Assembly: GCA_023150275.1 (NCBI GenBank)
Contig: JAKLLG010000011.1
Location: 56,583 to 120,582 of the forward strand
Source: Rhodocyclaceae bacterium
Lineage (GTDB): Bacteria > Pseudomonadota > Gammaproteobacteria > Burkholderiales > Rhodocyclaceae
Length of the DNA: 64,000 nt
Reading direction: 5' to 3'
Notes under the pieces: model-generated
Seen by the model: only the letters and a program-made list of their open reading frames with translations
Told to the model about the DNA's origin: nothing
The model's database searches: none
Part shown: positions 16,165 through 25,040 of the stretch, one piece after another
Position numbering within the stretch: the first letter of the stretch is position 1
How the letters are laid out: the number at the start of each line of letters is the position of its first letter
Made by a program: the position numbers and the translations under genes

Positions 16165-17562
16165 TCAGTAACTGCCCGGCGCCGCGAAATTTTCGAAGCG
16201 GGTGTATTCGCCGAGGAAGGACAGGCGAACGGTCCCCAGCGGGCCGTTCCGCTGTTTGCCGATGATGATCTCGGCCGTTCCCTTGTCCGGCGAATCAGGG
16301 TTGTAGACCTGATCGCGATAGATGAAGAGGATCACGTCGGCATCCTGCTCGATGGCGCCCGATTCGCGCAGGTCGGACATCACCGGTCGCTTGTTCGGGC
16401 GCTGTTCCAGCGACCGGTTCAACTGCGATAGCGCAATCACCGGACATTCCAGCTCCTTCGCCAGCCCCTTCAGCGCACGCGAGATTTCCGAAATCTCGGT
16501 GGCGCGGTTCTCGCCCTGGCTGCTGCCCGACATCAGCTGCAGGTAGTCGATGACGATCAGGCCGAGCTTGCCGCACTGGCGGTGCAGGCGGCGGGCGCGG
16601 GCACGCAGGTCGATCGGGTTGAGCGCCGGCGTTTCGTCGATGTAGATCGCCTTCTCGTGGATCTTGCCGAGTGCGTAGGAGAGGCGCGACCACTCATCGT
16701 CGTTGAGGCGCCCGGTGCGCACCCGGCTTTGATCGAGCCGCCCGACCGAGGCCAGCATGCGCATGGCCAGCTGGGAGCCGCCCATTTCCATCGAGAAGAC
16801 CGCCACCGGCGCACCGTATTCGATGGCCACATGCTCGGCAATGTTCAGCGAAAACGAGGTCTTGCCCATCGACGGACGACCGGCGACGATGACGAGGTCG
16901 CCCGGCTGCAGGCCAGAGGTCATCTTGTCAAGATCGTGGTAGCCGGACGGGATGCCCGTGATATCGGACGGATTGTCGCGGTCGTGCAGTTCCTGGATGC
17001 GCTCGACGACCTGCGTCAGGAGCGGATTGATGTGCTGGAAACCGGTCTGATGGCGGGCGCCGGATTCGGCGATGGCAAATACCTTGGCCTCAGCTTCATC
17101 GAGCAGCACCTTCGGCTCGCGACCAAGGGGATTCAGCGCACTGGCGGCGATCTCGTCGCCTGCCGTGACCAACTGGCGCAGGATGGCGCGCTCGCGAACG
17201 ATCTCGGCATAGCGCTTGATGTTCGCCGCCGACGGCGTGTTCTGCGCCAGTTCGCCGAGATAGGCGAGCCCGCCGGTGTGCTCCGTTTCCCCTGCGGCGT
17301 CGAGCGCCTCGGCGACCGTGACGACGTCAGCCGGCTTGCCGCGTTCCTGCATCCGCTGGATGGCGCGGAAAATGCGGCGGTGCTCATCGCGGTAGAAATC
17401 GGTTTCCGCGATCGCATCGCTGATCTTGTCGTAGGCACCGCCGTCCAGCAGCAGACCACCAAGCACCGATTGTTCGGCCTCAATCGAATGCGGCGGCACA
17501 CGCAGGGCGGCGATTGCCGGATCGATTTGCGGCGGTTGCTGCTTTTTCTGGAACTGGGCCAT
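16165..17562 (-). CDS. dnaB: Replicative DNA helicase DnaB
   Basis: A 465-residue hexameric helicase of the replication fork. The N-terminal domain includes PPHSIEAEQSVLGGLLLDG. The RecA-like domain shows Walker A AGRPSMGKTSFSLN near residue 210, LGLIVIDYLQLM as Walker B, and EISRALKGLAKELECPVIALSQLNRSLEQR (given in parts: SRALKGLAKEL, VIALSQLNRSLE) with the conserved helicase motifs H3 and H4. I start at ATG 17562 because the family begins close to PPHSIEAEQ; a longer in-frame extension is not supported. dnaB often follows rplI; here four kilobases of other genes lie between. No intein is present. Confidence 0.95.
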   Translation of the reverse strand: MAQFQKKQQPPQIDPAIAALRVPPHSIEAEQSVLGGLLLDGGAYDKISDAIAETDFYRDEHRRIFRAIQRMQERGKPADVVTVAEALDAAGETEHTGGLAYLGELAQNTPSAANIKRYAEIVRERAILRQLVTAGDEIAASALNPLGREPKVLLDEAEAKVFAIAESGARHQTGFQHINPLLTQVVERIQELHDRDNPSDITGIPSGYHDLDKMTSGLQPGDLVIVAGRPSMGKTSFSLNIAEHVAIEYGAPVAVFSMEMGGSQLAMRMLASVGRLDQSRVRTGRLNDDEWSRLSYALGKIHEKAIYIDETPALNPIDLRARARRLHRQCGKLGLIVIDYLQLMSGSSQGENRATEISEISRALKGLAKELECPVIALSQLNRSLEQRPNKRPVMSDLRESGAIEQDADVILFIYRDQVYNPDSPDKGTAEIIIGKQRNGPLGTVRLSFLGEYTRFENFAAPGSY

Positions 17563-17746
17563 GAGGGAGAGCGCTGTCGTCGGAGTCGGGAGGTGTTCAC
17601 AGGGAGCAGCGAGTTTACCTGCCACCCGGCAAAACAGAAAGCCGATCTTTCGGCGCTTGCCGGCGCCCCCTCGCGAGTCGCCGTGGCATCGGCACACTGC
17701 GCTTCCGATCCCGTAGAATGCGCCGTTTTCCCCCGCATGCCGACCG

Positions 17747-18631
17747 ATGAGTCACGCTCGTGCAGTCTTCCTGATGATTGTTGTCACCCTGCTGTGGAGT
17801 ATCGCCGGCCTCGTCTCACGACATCTCGACTCGGCACGCAGCTTCGAAGTGACATTCTGGCGCAGTTTCTTCACTGCACTGACGCTGTCGGTCGCACTCA
17901 CGCTGCTGCGCGGACCCTCACTGTGGCGCGGCGTGCGCCGCTGGCCTCGGGAACTCTGGATGTCGGGCGTGTGCTGGGCGATCATGTTCACTGCATTCAT
18001 GGTCGCGATCACCCTGACCACGGTCGCCAATGTTCTCGTAATGATGGCGATCGGCCCGCTGGTCACTGCCGTCTTCGCGCGAATCTTTCTGCACCATCGA
18101 CAGCCGGCCCGGACCTGGATGGCGATTGCGCTTGCCGGCATCGGCATCGCCTGGATGTTCGGGCACGAGGCTGCCAGCGGCGCTTCGCTCGCCGGCAGTC
18201 TCGTTGCGCTGGCGGTTCCGCTGGCCGCCGCCATCAACTGGACGATCCTGCAACGCGACAACCGGCATTTGACACCGGATGCACCGGACATGCTGCCCGC
18301 CGTCTGGATCGGCGCACTCCTGTCAGTAGCCGCCACGCTGCCGCTTGCCTGGCCATTTCAAGCATCGACACACGATCTCGGCCTGCTGGCACTCCTCGGC
18401 AGCCTGCAACTGGCGGTCCCCTGTCTGATGGTGGTGCATCTTGCGCGCGTATTGCCGGGGCCCGAAATCGCCTTGCTTGCACTGCTCGAAGTCATTTTCG
18501 GCGTCGCCTGGGCATGGCTGGGCGCTGGCGAAACGCCGTCATCGGCCACGCTCTCCGGTGGCGCCGTCGTCCTCGCGGCGCTGATCGGCAACGAAATTCT
18601 GGCGCTGTGGCGGCAACCAGCGCGTACTTGA
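17747..18631 (+). CDS. EamA/DMT-family transporter
   Basis: A 294-residue integral inner-membrane protein with about ten hydrophobic helices arranged as two EamA repeats of five (about 5-140 and 155-290). Typical residues are LLWSIAGLVSRH in helix 1 and FWRSFFTALTLS in helix 2, with VIFGVAWAWLGAGE near the end. EamA proteins export or import small metabolites such as amino acids; the substrate cannot be read from the sequence. A TAGAAT -10-like element lies about 30 bases upstream at 17714-17719. It is divergent from dnaB. Confidence 0.85.
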   Translation: MSHARAVFLMIVVTLLWSIAGLVSRHLDSARSFEVTFWRSFFTALTLSVALTLLRGPSLWRGVRRWPRELWMSGVCWAIMFTAFMVAITLTTVANVLVMMAIGPLVTAVFARIFLHHRQPARTWMAIALAGIGIAWMFGHEAASGASLAGSLVALAVPLAAAINWTILQRDNRHLTPDAPDMLPAVWIGALLSVAATLPLAWPFQASTHDLGLLALLGSLQLAVPCLMVVHLARVLPGPEIALLALLEVIFGVAWAWLGAGETPSSATLSGGAVVLAALIGNEILALWRQPART

Positions 18632-18695
18632 GCATTCTGCACCGGGGGCTGCGACAGGCTGGACATGGGATTGGGCCATGGCGACAGGCACATTA

Positions 18696-18768
18696 TTGTG
18701 CAGCGCACAAATTTGGCCTTGACGTTTCAATTACAAGGCGTACAATGCGTTTTTGTGCACTGCATCAA
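18696..18768 (+). promoter_or_regulatory. Two related palindromic sites flanking the phasin promoter (candidate PhaR operators)
   Basis: TTGTGC-AGC-GCACAA (18696-18710) lies just upstream of the -35. TTGTGCACTGCATCAA (18753-18768) lies just downstream of the -10. Both share TTGTGCA and bracket the promoter, as expected for a repressor. PhaR, the polyhydroxybutyrate-responsive repressor of phasin genes, is the natural candidate; this is inference. Confidence 0.5.
18719..18746 (+). promoter_or_regulatory. Sigma-70 promoter of the phasin gene
   Basis: TTGACG (18719-18724) and TACAAT (18741-18746) with a 16-base spacer, about 90 bases before the phasin start codon. Both hexamers are close to consensus, which fits the high expression normal for phasins. 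Confidence 0.7.
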
Positions 18769-18833
18769 ACGCGCGGTAACAAACAATGGCGGCTGCAGAT
18801 GTCACCGACCACCCAACCCCGACAGGAACAAAC

Positions 18834-19370
18834 ATGAACAAGCCTAATGAACAAATCATCGCCAGCCAGCAGGCTGCGATTGAAGCGATTGTCACGATTG
18901 CGAATACCTCGCTTGCCACGGCCGAGCGCCTGGCTGCCCTCAACCTGAACACCGCCCGCAGCTTCATCACCGACGGCGCCGCCGGTCTTGCCGCCCTTCT
19001 TTCCGTCAAGGATGCACAGAGCTTCGTTGCGGTGCAGAGCGCACTCGCCAAGCCCGTTGCAGAAAAAGCCATGACCTACTCGCGCAGCGTTTATGAGATC
19101 ATCAACGAGTCGGCGAATGGCCTGAGCCAGATCGTCGAGGGCCAGCGTGGCGAAATCAAGAAGAACTTCGTCCAGGCAGTCGAGCAGTCGCTGAAGAGCG
19201 CGCCGACCGGTTCCGAGCCAGTGGTTGCTGCGATCCGCTCCGCTCTCGCACAGGCCGATACGGCCTACGAGACGATGGCCCAGCAGGCCCAGCACGCAAA
19301 GGCCACGATCGAAGCCAATGTGGCCGCTGCCAATGCGGCAACGGTCAAACTGATCAACCAGGCCGCCTAA
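18834..19370 (+). CDS. Phasin family protein
   Basis: A 178-residue, almost entirely helical, Ala-rich protein without a signal peptide. NEQIIASQQAAIEAIVTIAN at the start and AERLAALNLNTARSFI are typical of the phasin_2 family. Phasins coat polyhydroxyalkanoate granules in the cytoplasm, stabilise them and promote synthase activity. AGGA precedes the ATG at 18834. It is monocistronic: a strong promoter lies upstream and two hairpins follow directly after its stop. The surrounding palindromes suggest granule-responsive repression. No PHA synthase gene is in the window. Confidence 0.9.
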   Translation: MNKPNEQIIASQQAAIEAIVTIANTSLATAERLAALNLNTARSFITDGAAGLAALLSVKDAQSFVAVQSALAKPVAEKAMTYSRSVYEIINESANGLSQIVEGQRGEIKKNFVQAVEQSLKSAPTGSEPVVAAIRSALAQADTAYETMAQQAQHAKATIEANVAAANAATVKLINQAA

Positions 19371-19384
19371 AGCGACTGGTCAGC

Positions 19385-19431
19385 GTTCCGGCCTTGAGCC
19401 GGAACGAGCAACCCGGACTGCGGTCCGGGTT
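19385..19431 (+). terminator. Tandem hairpin terminator after the phasin gene
   Basis: Two hairpins in succession. GTTCCGGC/GCCGGAAC (19385-19405, 5-base loop) is followed by ACCCGGAC-TGCG-GTCCGGGT (19411-19430) running into TTT. The second is a standard intrinsic terminator. Confidence 0.75.
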
Positions 19432-19472
19432 TTGTCGTTTCTGAGTAACTGAACATCACGGAGAATTGCGCC

Positions 19473-19748
19473 ATGCCCGAACAGATCAATTCAAGCATTC
19501 TGGAATTTCTTAGAGCGAAAGGTCCGCAGCTGGACATCAACATCGCCGAGGCGCTCAAAATCTCCGTAACAAAGGTTCGCGCGCACGTCGCCGACATGGC
19601 GGCATCGGGCGATCTGATCTGCTGTAACGCAATCCAGTTCGTCGATGGCGTTGCCGTCGAAGGCATCAGCTGCCGCCCGTCCTGCTACATCCCGCCTCCG
19701 GCACGCGGCCGCAAGCCGGGCGCGAAGAAAGCCGCAGCGGCGAACTGA
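19473..19748 (+). CDS. Small HTH-like protein of unknown function
   Basis: A 91-residue protein. Residues 1-50 (SSILEFLRAKGPQLDINIAE, ISVTKVRAHVADMAASGDL) fit a winged-helix/MarR-like DNA-binding fold, with a recognition-helix-like segment around 33-45. The tail is Pro/Arg/Lys-rich (PPPARGRKPGAKKAAA), which could aid DNA contact. Three cysteines (two adjacent CC near 50, one near 68, another at 72) might bind metal or sense redox state; this is inference. The start has GGAG upstream. It lies between the phasin and a bidirectional terminator shared with rplI. Confidence 0.65.
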   Translation: MPEQINSSILEFLRAKGPQLDINIAEALKISVTKVRAHVADMAASGDLICCNAIQFVDGVAVEGISCRPSCYIPPPARGRKPGAKKAAAAN

Positions 19749-19805
19749 CACCAGATTGGATTGCTGGCGGCGAGAGCTGTCTCGCCCTCCGCACGCAGCA
19801 AACAA

Positions 19806-19835
19806 AAAGGCCCCGGGAATCATCCCGGGGCCTTT
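19806..19835. terminator. Bidirectional intrinsic terminator
   Basis: AAAGGCCCCGGGA (19806-19818) pairs over 13 bp with TCCCGGGGCCTTT (19823-19835) around a 4-base loop. A-rich and T-rich flanks serve both strands. It ends the small HTH-like gene on + and the rpsF-priB-rpsR-rplI operon on -. Confidence 0.88.
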
Positions 19836-19877
19836 CTTATGGGAGACCGCGCGCCGCACAGGCGGCACGCGAATCGA

Positions 19878-20327
19878 TTACTGCTCGCCGACCACCTTCA
19901 CGGTAATCTGCGCGACAACGTCGGTATGCAGCGCAACGTCGATCGTGGTTTCGCTGACAGTCTTCAGCGGACCCATCGGCATGCGAACGGCAGCCTTCTC
20001 GATGTCGAACCCCTGAGCCTTGAGGCCATCGGCGATATCGGCATTGGTCACCGAGCCGAACAGGCGGCCATCGACACCCGCCTTGCGGGCGATTTCGACA
20101 ACGACACCGGCCATCTTCTCGGCAACGCCCTGAGCGGCAGCCAGCTTCTCGGCAGCCAGCTTCTCGAGCTCTGCACGACGTGCCTCGAATTCGGCCTTGG
20201 CAGCCGGCGTGGCGCGCTTGGCCATACCGCGCGGGATCAGGAAATTACGGGCGTAGCCATCCTTGACCTTGACGAGATCGCCGAGGTTACCGAGGTTGAC
20301 AACCTTGTCCATCAGAATGATTTGCAT
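19878..20327 (-). CDS. rplI: 50S ribosomal protein L9
   Basis: A 149-residue protein with the L9 signature at its N-terminus ([33 protein letters not shown]) and the C-terminal domain ([17 protein letters not shown]). A long connecting helix rich in Ala/Glu/Lys spans about 45-80. L9 binds 23S rRNA domain V near L1 and helps hold the reading frame. It is last in the operon rpsF-priB-rpsR-rplI, 15 bases after rpsR, and is followed by a strong bidirectional terminator. Confidence 0.97.
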   Translation of the reverse strand: MQIILMDKVVNLGNLGDLVKVKDGYARNFLIPRGMAKRATPAAKAEFEARRAELEKLAAEKLAAAQGVAEKMAGVVVEIARKAGVDGRLFGSVTNADIADGLKAQGFDIEKAAVRMPMGPLKTVSETTIDVALHTDVVAQITVKVVGEQ

Positions 20328-20342
20328 GTTCTGGCTCCTCGA

Positions 20343-20612
20343 TTACTGGTGGTTGTCGGTGTAGGGCAGCAGGGCCATGAAGCGGGCGCGCTTGATCGCG
20401 ACCGACAACTGGCGCTGGTAGTGTGCCTTGGTACCGGTCAGACGGGCCGGCATGATCTTGCCGTTCTCGACGATGAATTCCTTGAGGACGTCGACATCCT
20501 TGTAATCGACGAAATCAACCTTGTCGGCGGTGAAGCGGCAGAACTTGCGGCGCTTGAAGAGACCACCACCACGCTTCGGCTTCTTGTCATCCTTTTTCTG
20601 GAATCGTGCCAT
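20343..20612 (-). CDS. rpsR: 30S ribosomal protein S18
   Basis: An 89-residue basic protein with the S18 core [21 protein letters not shown] and a C-terminal segment ending LPYTDNHQ. It pairs with S6 on the 30S platform. The start lies inside priB: the two frames overlap by 26 bases, a sign of translational coupling in this operon. A single Cys is present, so this is the zinc-free form. Confidence 0.97.
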   Translation of the reverse strand: MARFQKKDDKKPKRGGGLFKRRKFCRFTADKVDFVDYKDVDVLKEFIVENGKIMPARLTGTKAHYQRQLSVAIKRARFMALLPYTDNHQ

Positions 20613-20916
20613 TTGAGTTTCCTTCCAAAAATTCCAATTGTTCGATGTGCAGTACCAGTTGCTTGCTGTTTCGGCTTTTCGCGGCGAGGAACCCGGTCAC
20701 CTTGACTGCGGATCCCACGCTTGCCGCCTGCAACCACTTCGCCGGATCCCCCAGGCCAACGGCCGGGATTTCACATTCGACGCGGCGCATGCTTCCCGCT
20801 TCCATCTGCTCCGACTCGTGCCGTATCCGGCACTCGGTGACCGGAACGCCTGCCGGCGTGTAGCGCGGCGCGAGTCGTTCGATCAGGGAGCCGATGAGTT
20901 CAATGCGGTTCAGCAA
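20587..20916 (-). CDS. priB: Primosomal replication protein N (PriB), TTG start
   Basis: A 109-residue OB-fold single-stranded-DNA-binding protein. [35 protein letters not shown] and [15 protein letters not shown] line up with E. coli PriB, which works with PriA and DnaT in restarting replication. The frame has an in-frame TGA two codons before 20916 and no ATG near, so TTG at 20916 is the only start that matches the family N-terminus (M-x-N-R). A GAGG sits unusually close to it. It follows rpsF by 15 bases and overlaps rpsR by 26, so its translation may depend on termination of rpsF. Confidence 0.92.
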   Translation of the reverse strand: MLNRIELIGSLIERLAPRYTPAGVPVTECRIRHESEQMEAGSMRRVECEIPAVGLGDPAKWLQAASVGSAVKVTGFLAAKSRNSKQLVLHIEQLEFLEGNSNGTIPEKG

Positions 20917-20931
20917 GCCTCAGGCAATTTC

Positions 20932-21324
20932 TCAGGCAGCCGCCGGGGCTTCGGCAGCAACGGGAGCAGCAGCTTCGCCCTTGCCTTCCATCAGCGACTT
21001 CGACTTCTCTTCCTTCATCATCGGCGACGGGGAAGTGACGGCAGCCTTCATCTTGACGGTCAGGTGGCGCAGCACGGCGTCGTTGAACTTGAAGGCATGC
21101 TCCAGTTCAGCGAGGGTCTCGCCGTCGCATTCGATGTTCATCAGCACGTAATGTGCCTTGTGAATCTTCTGCAGCGGGTAAGCCAGTTGACGACGGCCCC
21201 AGTCTTCGAGACGGTGAATGATCCCGTTGCGCGAGGTGACGAGCGACTTGTAGCGCTCGACCATCGCCGGGACCTGTTCAGACTGGTCCGGATGGACAAT
21301 GAAACAGACTTCGTAATGACGCAT
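20932..21324 (-). CDS. rpsF: 30S ribosomal protein S6
   Basis: A 130-residue protein. [39 protein letters not shown] and [11 protein letters not shown] are characteristic of S6. The tail after residue 100 is Ala/Glu/Lys-rich and variable, as in other proteobacteria. The start at 21324 is set by AAAGGAG eight bases upstream; a longer frame to 21342 lacks this support. First gene of the operon, behind a clear promoter. Confidence 0.97.
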   Translation of the reverse strand: MRHYEVCFIVHPDQSEQVPAMVERYKSLVTSRNGIIHRLEDWGRRQLAYPLQKIHKAHYVLMNIECDGETLAELEHAFKFNDAVLRHLTVKMKAAVTSPSPMMKEEKSKSLMEGKGEAAAPVAAEAPAAA

Positions 21325-21396
21325 GAACACTCCTTTTGGCAAAAGCTCCCCGCCATGCGGTAACGGTGGAGCAAGGTTGAAAAAACCAAGCCCGCG

Positions 21397-21426
21397 ATTA
21401 TAGCGGCCCTATCGCTTGATAATCAA
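21397..21426 (-). promoter_or_regulatory. Promoter of the rpsF-priB-rpsR-rplI operon
   Basis: Read on the minus strand: TTGATT (21426-21421), an 18-base spacer, then a perfect TATAAT (21402-21397), about 73 bases before the rpsF start codon. The long leader could hold S6:S18 autoregulation. I did not identify a specific fold. Confidence 0.75.
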
Positions 21427-21471
21427 GAACTTTTCCAGTTTTCCGCAGTACGGCACACCTTGCGCGCTGCT

Positions 21472-22245
21472 TCAGGCGAGCAACACCTGCGGCAGCGGAA
21501 AGAGGGGGATTCCGGCAACCTGCAGCGCCGCGCGGGTCGCAGCCGATGCCGCCACAGCCTGCGGCCCGTCGCCATGCACGCAAATACTGTGGAAGGGCGT
21601 CTTCAGCACCTTGCCGGAGGCGCAGACAATGCCGCAGGCTTCGACGAAACGCAGCACATGCGCCACGCAATCCTCAGCCGAGTGCAGCACGGCACCGGGC
21701 TGCGAACGTGGCATAAGATTGCCCGCGTCGGTGTAGGCGCGGTCGGCGAAGATTTCGATGCCGACCACCAAGCCGGCCGCCTCCCCGGCTCGCTGCAACT
21801 GCGACAGCGCCGGCGCGAGCAGGATCAGCGAGGGGTCGAAGGCCTTCACGGCACGCACAACCGTGGCGGCAAGCGCCGCATCCTCGCAGGCCATGTTGTT
21901 CAACGCGCCGTGCGGCTTCACGTGCGTTAACAAGCCACCTTCGGCGCGGGCAATACCGGCCAGCGCGCCGATCTGGTAGATCAGCATGGCTTCGAGTTCG
22001 GCAGCAGGAATCTGCATTGCCCGCCGGCCGAAGCCCTGCAGGTCTGGGAAGGACGGATGGGCGCCGAGGCTGACGCCAGCATCCAGCGCCTGCCGCACCG
22101 TGCGCCGCATCACCAGCGGATCGCCGGCGTGGAAGCCGCAGGCAATGTTTGCCGAGCCGACGATCTGCAGCAGATCGGCGTCGCTGCCCATCGTCCAGGC
22201 GCCGAAGCTTTCACCGAGATCGGCGTTGAGGTTAAGTCGTTTCAT
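21472..22245 (-). CDS. pxpA: 5-oxoprolinase subunit PxpA (LamB/YcsF family)
   Basis: A 257-residue protein that begins MKRLNLNADLGESFGAW, the exact family signature. SANIACGFHAGDPLVMRRTV and GVSLGAHPSFPDLQGFGRR follow. PxpA works with the PxpBC complex to hydrolyse 5-oxoproline (pyroglutamate) to glutamate with ATP. HVKPHGALNN and CVHGDGPQAV complete the expected metal-binding set. pxpB and pxpC are also in the window, but 4.6 kb away: a histidine kinase and a chemoreceptor lie between, all on the same strand. The histidine kinase ends 16 bases upstream, so pxpA is probably the last gene of one long transcript. Confidence 0.94.
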   Translation of the reverse strand: MKRLNLNADLGESFGAWTMGSDADLLQIVGSANIACGFHAGDPLVMRRTVRQALDAGVSLGAHPSFPDLQGFGRRAMQIPAAELEAMLIYQIGALAGIARAEGGLLTHVKPHGALNNMACEDAALAATVVRAVKAFDPSLILLAPALSQLQRAGEAAGLVVGIEIFADRAYTDAGNLMPRSQPGAVLHSAEDCVAHVLRFVEACGIVCASGKVLKTPFHSICVHGDGPQAVAASAATRAALQVAGIPLFPLPQVLLA

Positions 22246-22261
22246 CGATGAAACCCTTCAT

Positions 22262-25015
22262 TCATTCATCAGCAGGCAATGTGCCGGATACCGATGCCGC
22301 CACATCGGCTGTCCCGGGCGCACGCAGCGGAATCGTCATCGTGAGCGAAGTTCCGCGCCCGGGTTCGCTGACAAGAGCGATCGAGCCGCCGAGCGGCCCG
22401 GTCAACAGACTGTAGACAAGATAGAGACCAAGGCCGCTCCCGCCCTGCCCGAGGCGCGTCGTGAAGAAGGGCTCGAAGGCACGCTTCACGGTCGGCTCAT
22501 CCATGCCAACCCCGTTGTCGCTGAAACGCAGCGTAACGCACCCCGGCGTGCAATCGTCGGTGGCTGTGATCAGGATCGTTCCGTCAGGTGCTTCGGGGAA
22601 AGCATGCACCAGTGCGTTCATGATCAGATTCATCAGCACTTGCTCAAGGGCCCCCGGAAAGCTGTCCAGTTCAAACGGGCGGGAAACCTCAACTGTCACG
22701 CGACAATGTGCCCGCTCCAGGCGCGAGTGCATCATGTCGAGCACCCCGCCAAGCACACTTTCCAGATCAAACAGGCGCCGCTGCATCGTCGATTGATCAA
22801 CGGCCAGCTGCTTCATGTTGCCGATCAGGTTGGCCGCGCGCCGGAGGTTGTCGTCCATATGCGTCGCGGCCTCCCCGCAGCGAGCGACGAAACTCTCGAA
22901 CGTGGAGCGACGCAATTGCCCGCTGGCACATTCGCCAGTCATCGCCCTACTCAGTTCCGCTATGGTCGTTGCAAACATGCGCGCATTGCCGATCGGCGTG
23001 TTCAGTTCATGCGCCACCCCCGCCACGAGGTTGCCGAGCGCCGCCATTTTCTCCGCCTGCGCCAGTTGCGTCAGCGCCGCCTTCAGTTCCTCATTGGCAT
23101 GCGCCAGCGCTTCCGTGCGCTCGGCGATACCGCGTTCGAGCGAGGCATTGAAGGCGCGCCGCGTCTCTTCCGCAGCGATACGCTCGGAGATGTCCTCGGC
23201 GATCGCGATGCCGCCAATCACCAGCCCGCCATCGTTGCGTACCGGCGCCGCACGCAACTCCAGCCAGAAACGGCGACCAGAGGCGGTCGAGGTGTACTCT
23301 CCCTGATACGCGGCCGGCTCGCCGGCCAGCGCTTTGCCGATCGTCGGCATGATCGAAGGATCGCGCAGGCGACGCATGTCCGAACCAACAATGCTCTCGC
23401 GCGGCGCGCCGATGATCTCGACGAAACGGTCATTGCAGTAGCTGAGAATCCAGCTGCGCGAGAAATGCATGACGCCGACCGGCAGATGGCGCAGCAGCAG
23501 ATCGTAACGCGCCTCGCTGTCGCGCAAGGCAGCCTCGGTGTGCTTGCGCCCCGAGATATCGCGGATCGCGGCCAGCAGACGCGCCTCACCATTGATCGAT
23601 GTGCGGCGCAGAGCAACCTCGACCCAGAACACGTGCCCATCGGCATGCCGGGCCCGCCACTCGAACAACTGCGGCCCTTCGTCACGCGCGTGCGACACCC
23701 ACGCCGCGGCTTCCGCAGCGCCATATGGGGCAGCGCCAATGCCAAGCCCGCCGGGATCGACGGGTAGCTCGCTGCCCTCCTCGAAACCAAACATCTCGCG
23801 AAAGCGCCGATTAACGTCGAGAATGCGGCCATCGAGTTCGTGGATCACGATTCCCTCGTTTGCCGCATTGAGAATTTCGCGATAGTTGCGCTCGCTCGCA
23901 TTGGCCGCGCGCCGGGCGCGTGCCTCGCGAATGCCGAACACGGTGAGCACGGGGATGATCAGCGTCGCACAGGCGAACAGCGTCATCGTCACCCAGAACT
24001 CGACAGGGTGTGTCACCCGCAGCGGCGGCTCGCGACCGACGATCTCCGCCCCCGGCGGCAACGCGGCATCCGCAATGCCGAAGCGCCGCAGTGCCGCGTC
24101 CGCGAACACCGGGCGCGTCACCCCTGGCTGCATCGCGATCGAATCCGCGGCAATACCGCCCAGTACCCGCAACGCAAGCCGGGCCGCGGCCTCTCCCTCG
24201 CGGAAGCCGGAGAGCACGATGCCACCGAGGATCCCCGGCGCCAGCATCTCATCCTCCTTGACGAGCACCGGCACCGGCGAGGCAGCGCCCCAGATCGCTG
24301 CCGCCTCGGCATGGTCAAGTACAGCGCCCTCCGCATCGCGGTTGAACGCAAGCGCGATGACGCCATCGCCGTCACCGAGAGCGGCCAGCCGCGCCCGCAT
24401 CTGCACCACCGTCATGTCAGTCAGGAATACGAACTGCAGCCCCTGAAAACGCTGCTGCCAGTCGCCGGCGTGCGCAGCCAGTGCCAGCCCCGTGCGGCTC
24501 TGGTCATGAATGAAATGAACGCGCCTGAGATTCGGGCGTAGCTTCTGCAGCAGGGAAATGTTGGCGCCGACGTCGGCATCGTCGAACACGCCCGTCAGCG
24601 CCGGTAATGCCTGCAGTTCCTTGCGACGGGAAGCGCTGACGCCGGAAAAGACGATCGGCTGCGAAGCGTAACGTCCGCCGCCGGCACGCAGGTACAGGGC
24701 GAGATCGAGCGCATCGTCATCCTGCGCCACAATCAGGCGCGGCGGGCCATCCCGGTGCTTGACCGCGAGCATGCCTGCCAGTGCGCGAAAGCTCTCCTTG
24801 TCAGGCCGCACCTGCTTCGCATCGAGGTACTCGACACGGAGCTGCAGACCGGGCGAACCCCGCAGCAGGGTTTCGCGCAGGCCCCGCAGCTGGCCATCCG
24901 TCCACGCAAAGCCCGGGTGATAGCTTGCCAGCACAAGCACGTAATCCGGCCCCGCCAGCACACCCCTGACTAGGCCGCACAGGCAGAGGAATACGATCAG
25001 GCGCAGACGCTGCAC
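22262..25015 (-). CDS. Hybrid-sensor histidine kinase: periplasmic binding domain, PAS-PAS, kinase
   Basis: A 917-residue membrane sensor. After a signal/anchor (about 3-20) comes a periplasmic ABC-substrate-binding-like domain (about 22-330; ASYHPGFAWTDGQ, PIVFSGVSASR). A transmembrane helix follows near 350-372, then PAS domains near 390-500 and 515-630 (NYREILNAANEGIVIHELDG; YDLLLRHLPVGVMHFSR). The kinase has the phospho-acceptor in MAALGNLVAGVAHELNTPIG and ATP-binding motifs LRFSDNGVGM and GQGGSGLGLYL. No receiver domain or response regulator is adjacent. I take GTG 25015 as start because the upstream in-frame extension runs inside the chemoreceptor gene. The location among 5-oxoprolinase genes suggests it senses a related metabolite (inference). 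Confidence 0.85.
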   Translation of the reverse strand: MQRLRLIVFLCLCGLVRGVLAGPDYVLVLASYHPGFAWTDGQLRGLRETLLRGSPGLQLRVEYLDAKQVRPDKESFRALAGMLAVKHRDGPPRLIVAQDDDALDLALYLRAGGGRYASQPIVFSGVSASRRKELQALPALTGVFDDADVGANISLLQKLRPNLRRVHFIHDQSRTGLALAAHAGDWQQRFQGLQFVFLTDMTVVQMRARLAALGDGDGVIALAFNRDAEGAVLDHAEAAAIWGAASPVPVLVKEDEMLAPGILGGIVLSGFREGEAAARLALRVLGGIAADSIAMQPGVTRPVFADAALRRFGIADAALPPGAEIVGREPPLRVTHPVEFWVTMTLFACATLIIPVLTVFGIREARARRAANASERNYREILNAANEGIVIHELDGRILDVNRRFREMFGFEEGSELPVDPGGLGIGAAPYGAAEAAAWVSHARDEGPQLFEWRARHADGHVFWVEVALRRTSINGEARLLAAIRDISGRKHTEAALRDSEARYDLLLRHLPVGVMHFSRSWILSYCNDRFVEIIGAPRESIVGSDMRRLRDPSIMPTIGKALAGEPAAYQGEYTSTASGRRFWLELRAAPVRNDGGLVIGGIAIAEDISERIAAEETRRAFNASLERGIAERTEALAHANEELKAALTQLAQAEKMAALGNLVAGVAHELNTPIGNARMFATTIAELSRAMTGECASGQLRRSTFESFVARCGEAATHMDDNLRRAANLIGNMKQLAVDQSTMQRRLFDLESVLGGVLDMMHSRLERAHCRVTVEVSRPFELDSFPGALEQVLMNLIMNALVHAFPEAPDGTILITATDDCTPGCVTLRFSDNGVGMDEPTVKRAFEPFFTTRLGQGGSGLGLYLVYSLLTGPLGGSIALVSEPGRGTSLTMTIPLRAPGTADVAASVSGTLPADE

Positions 25016-25040
25016 GCTGGACGGCCGGCGAGCCGCCGAT

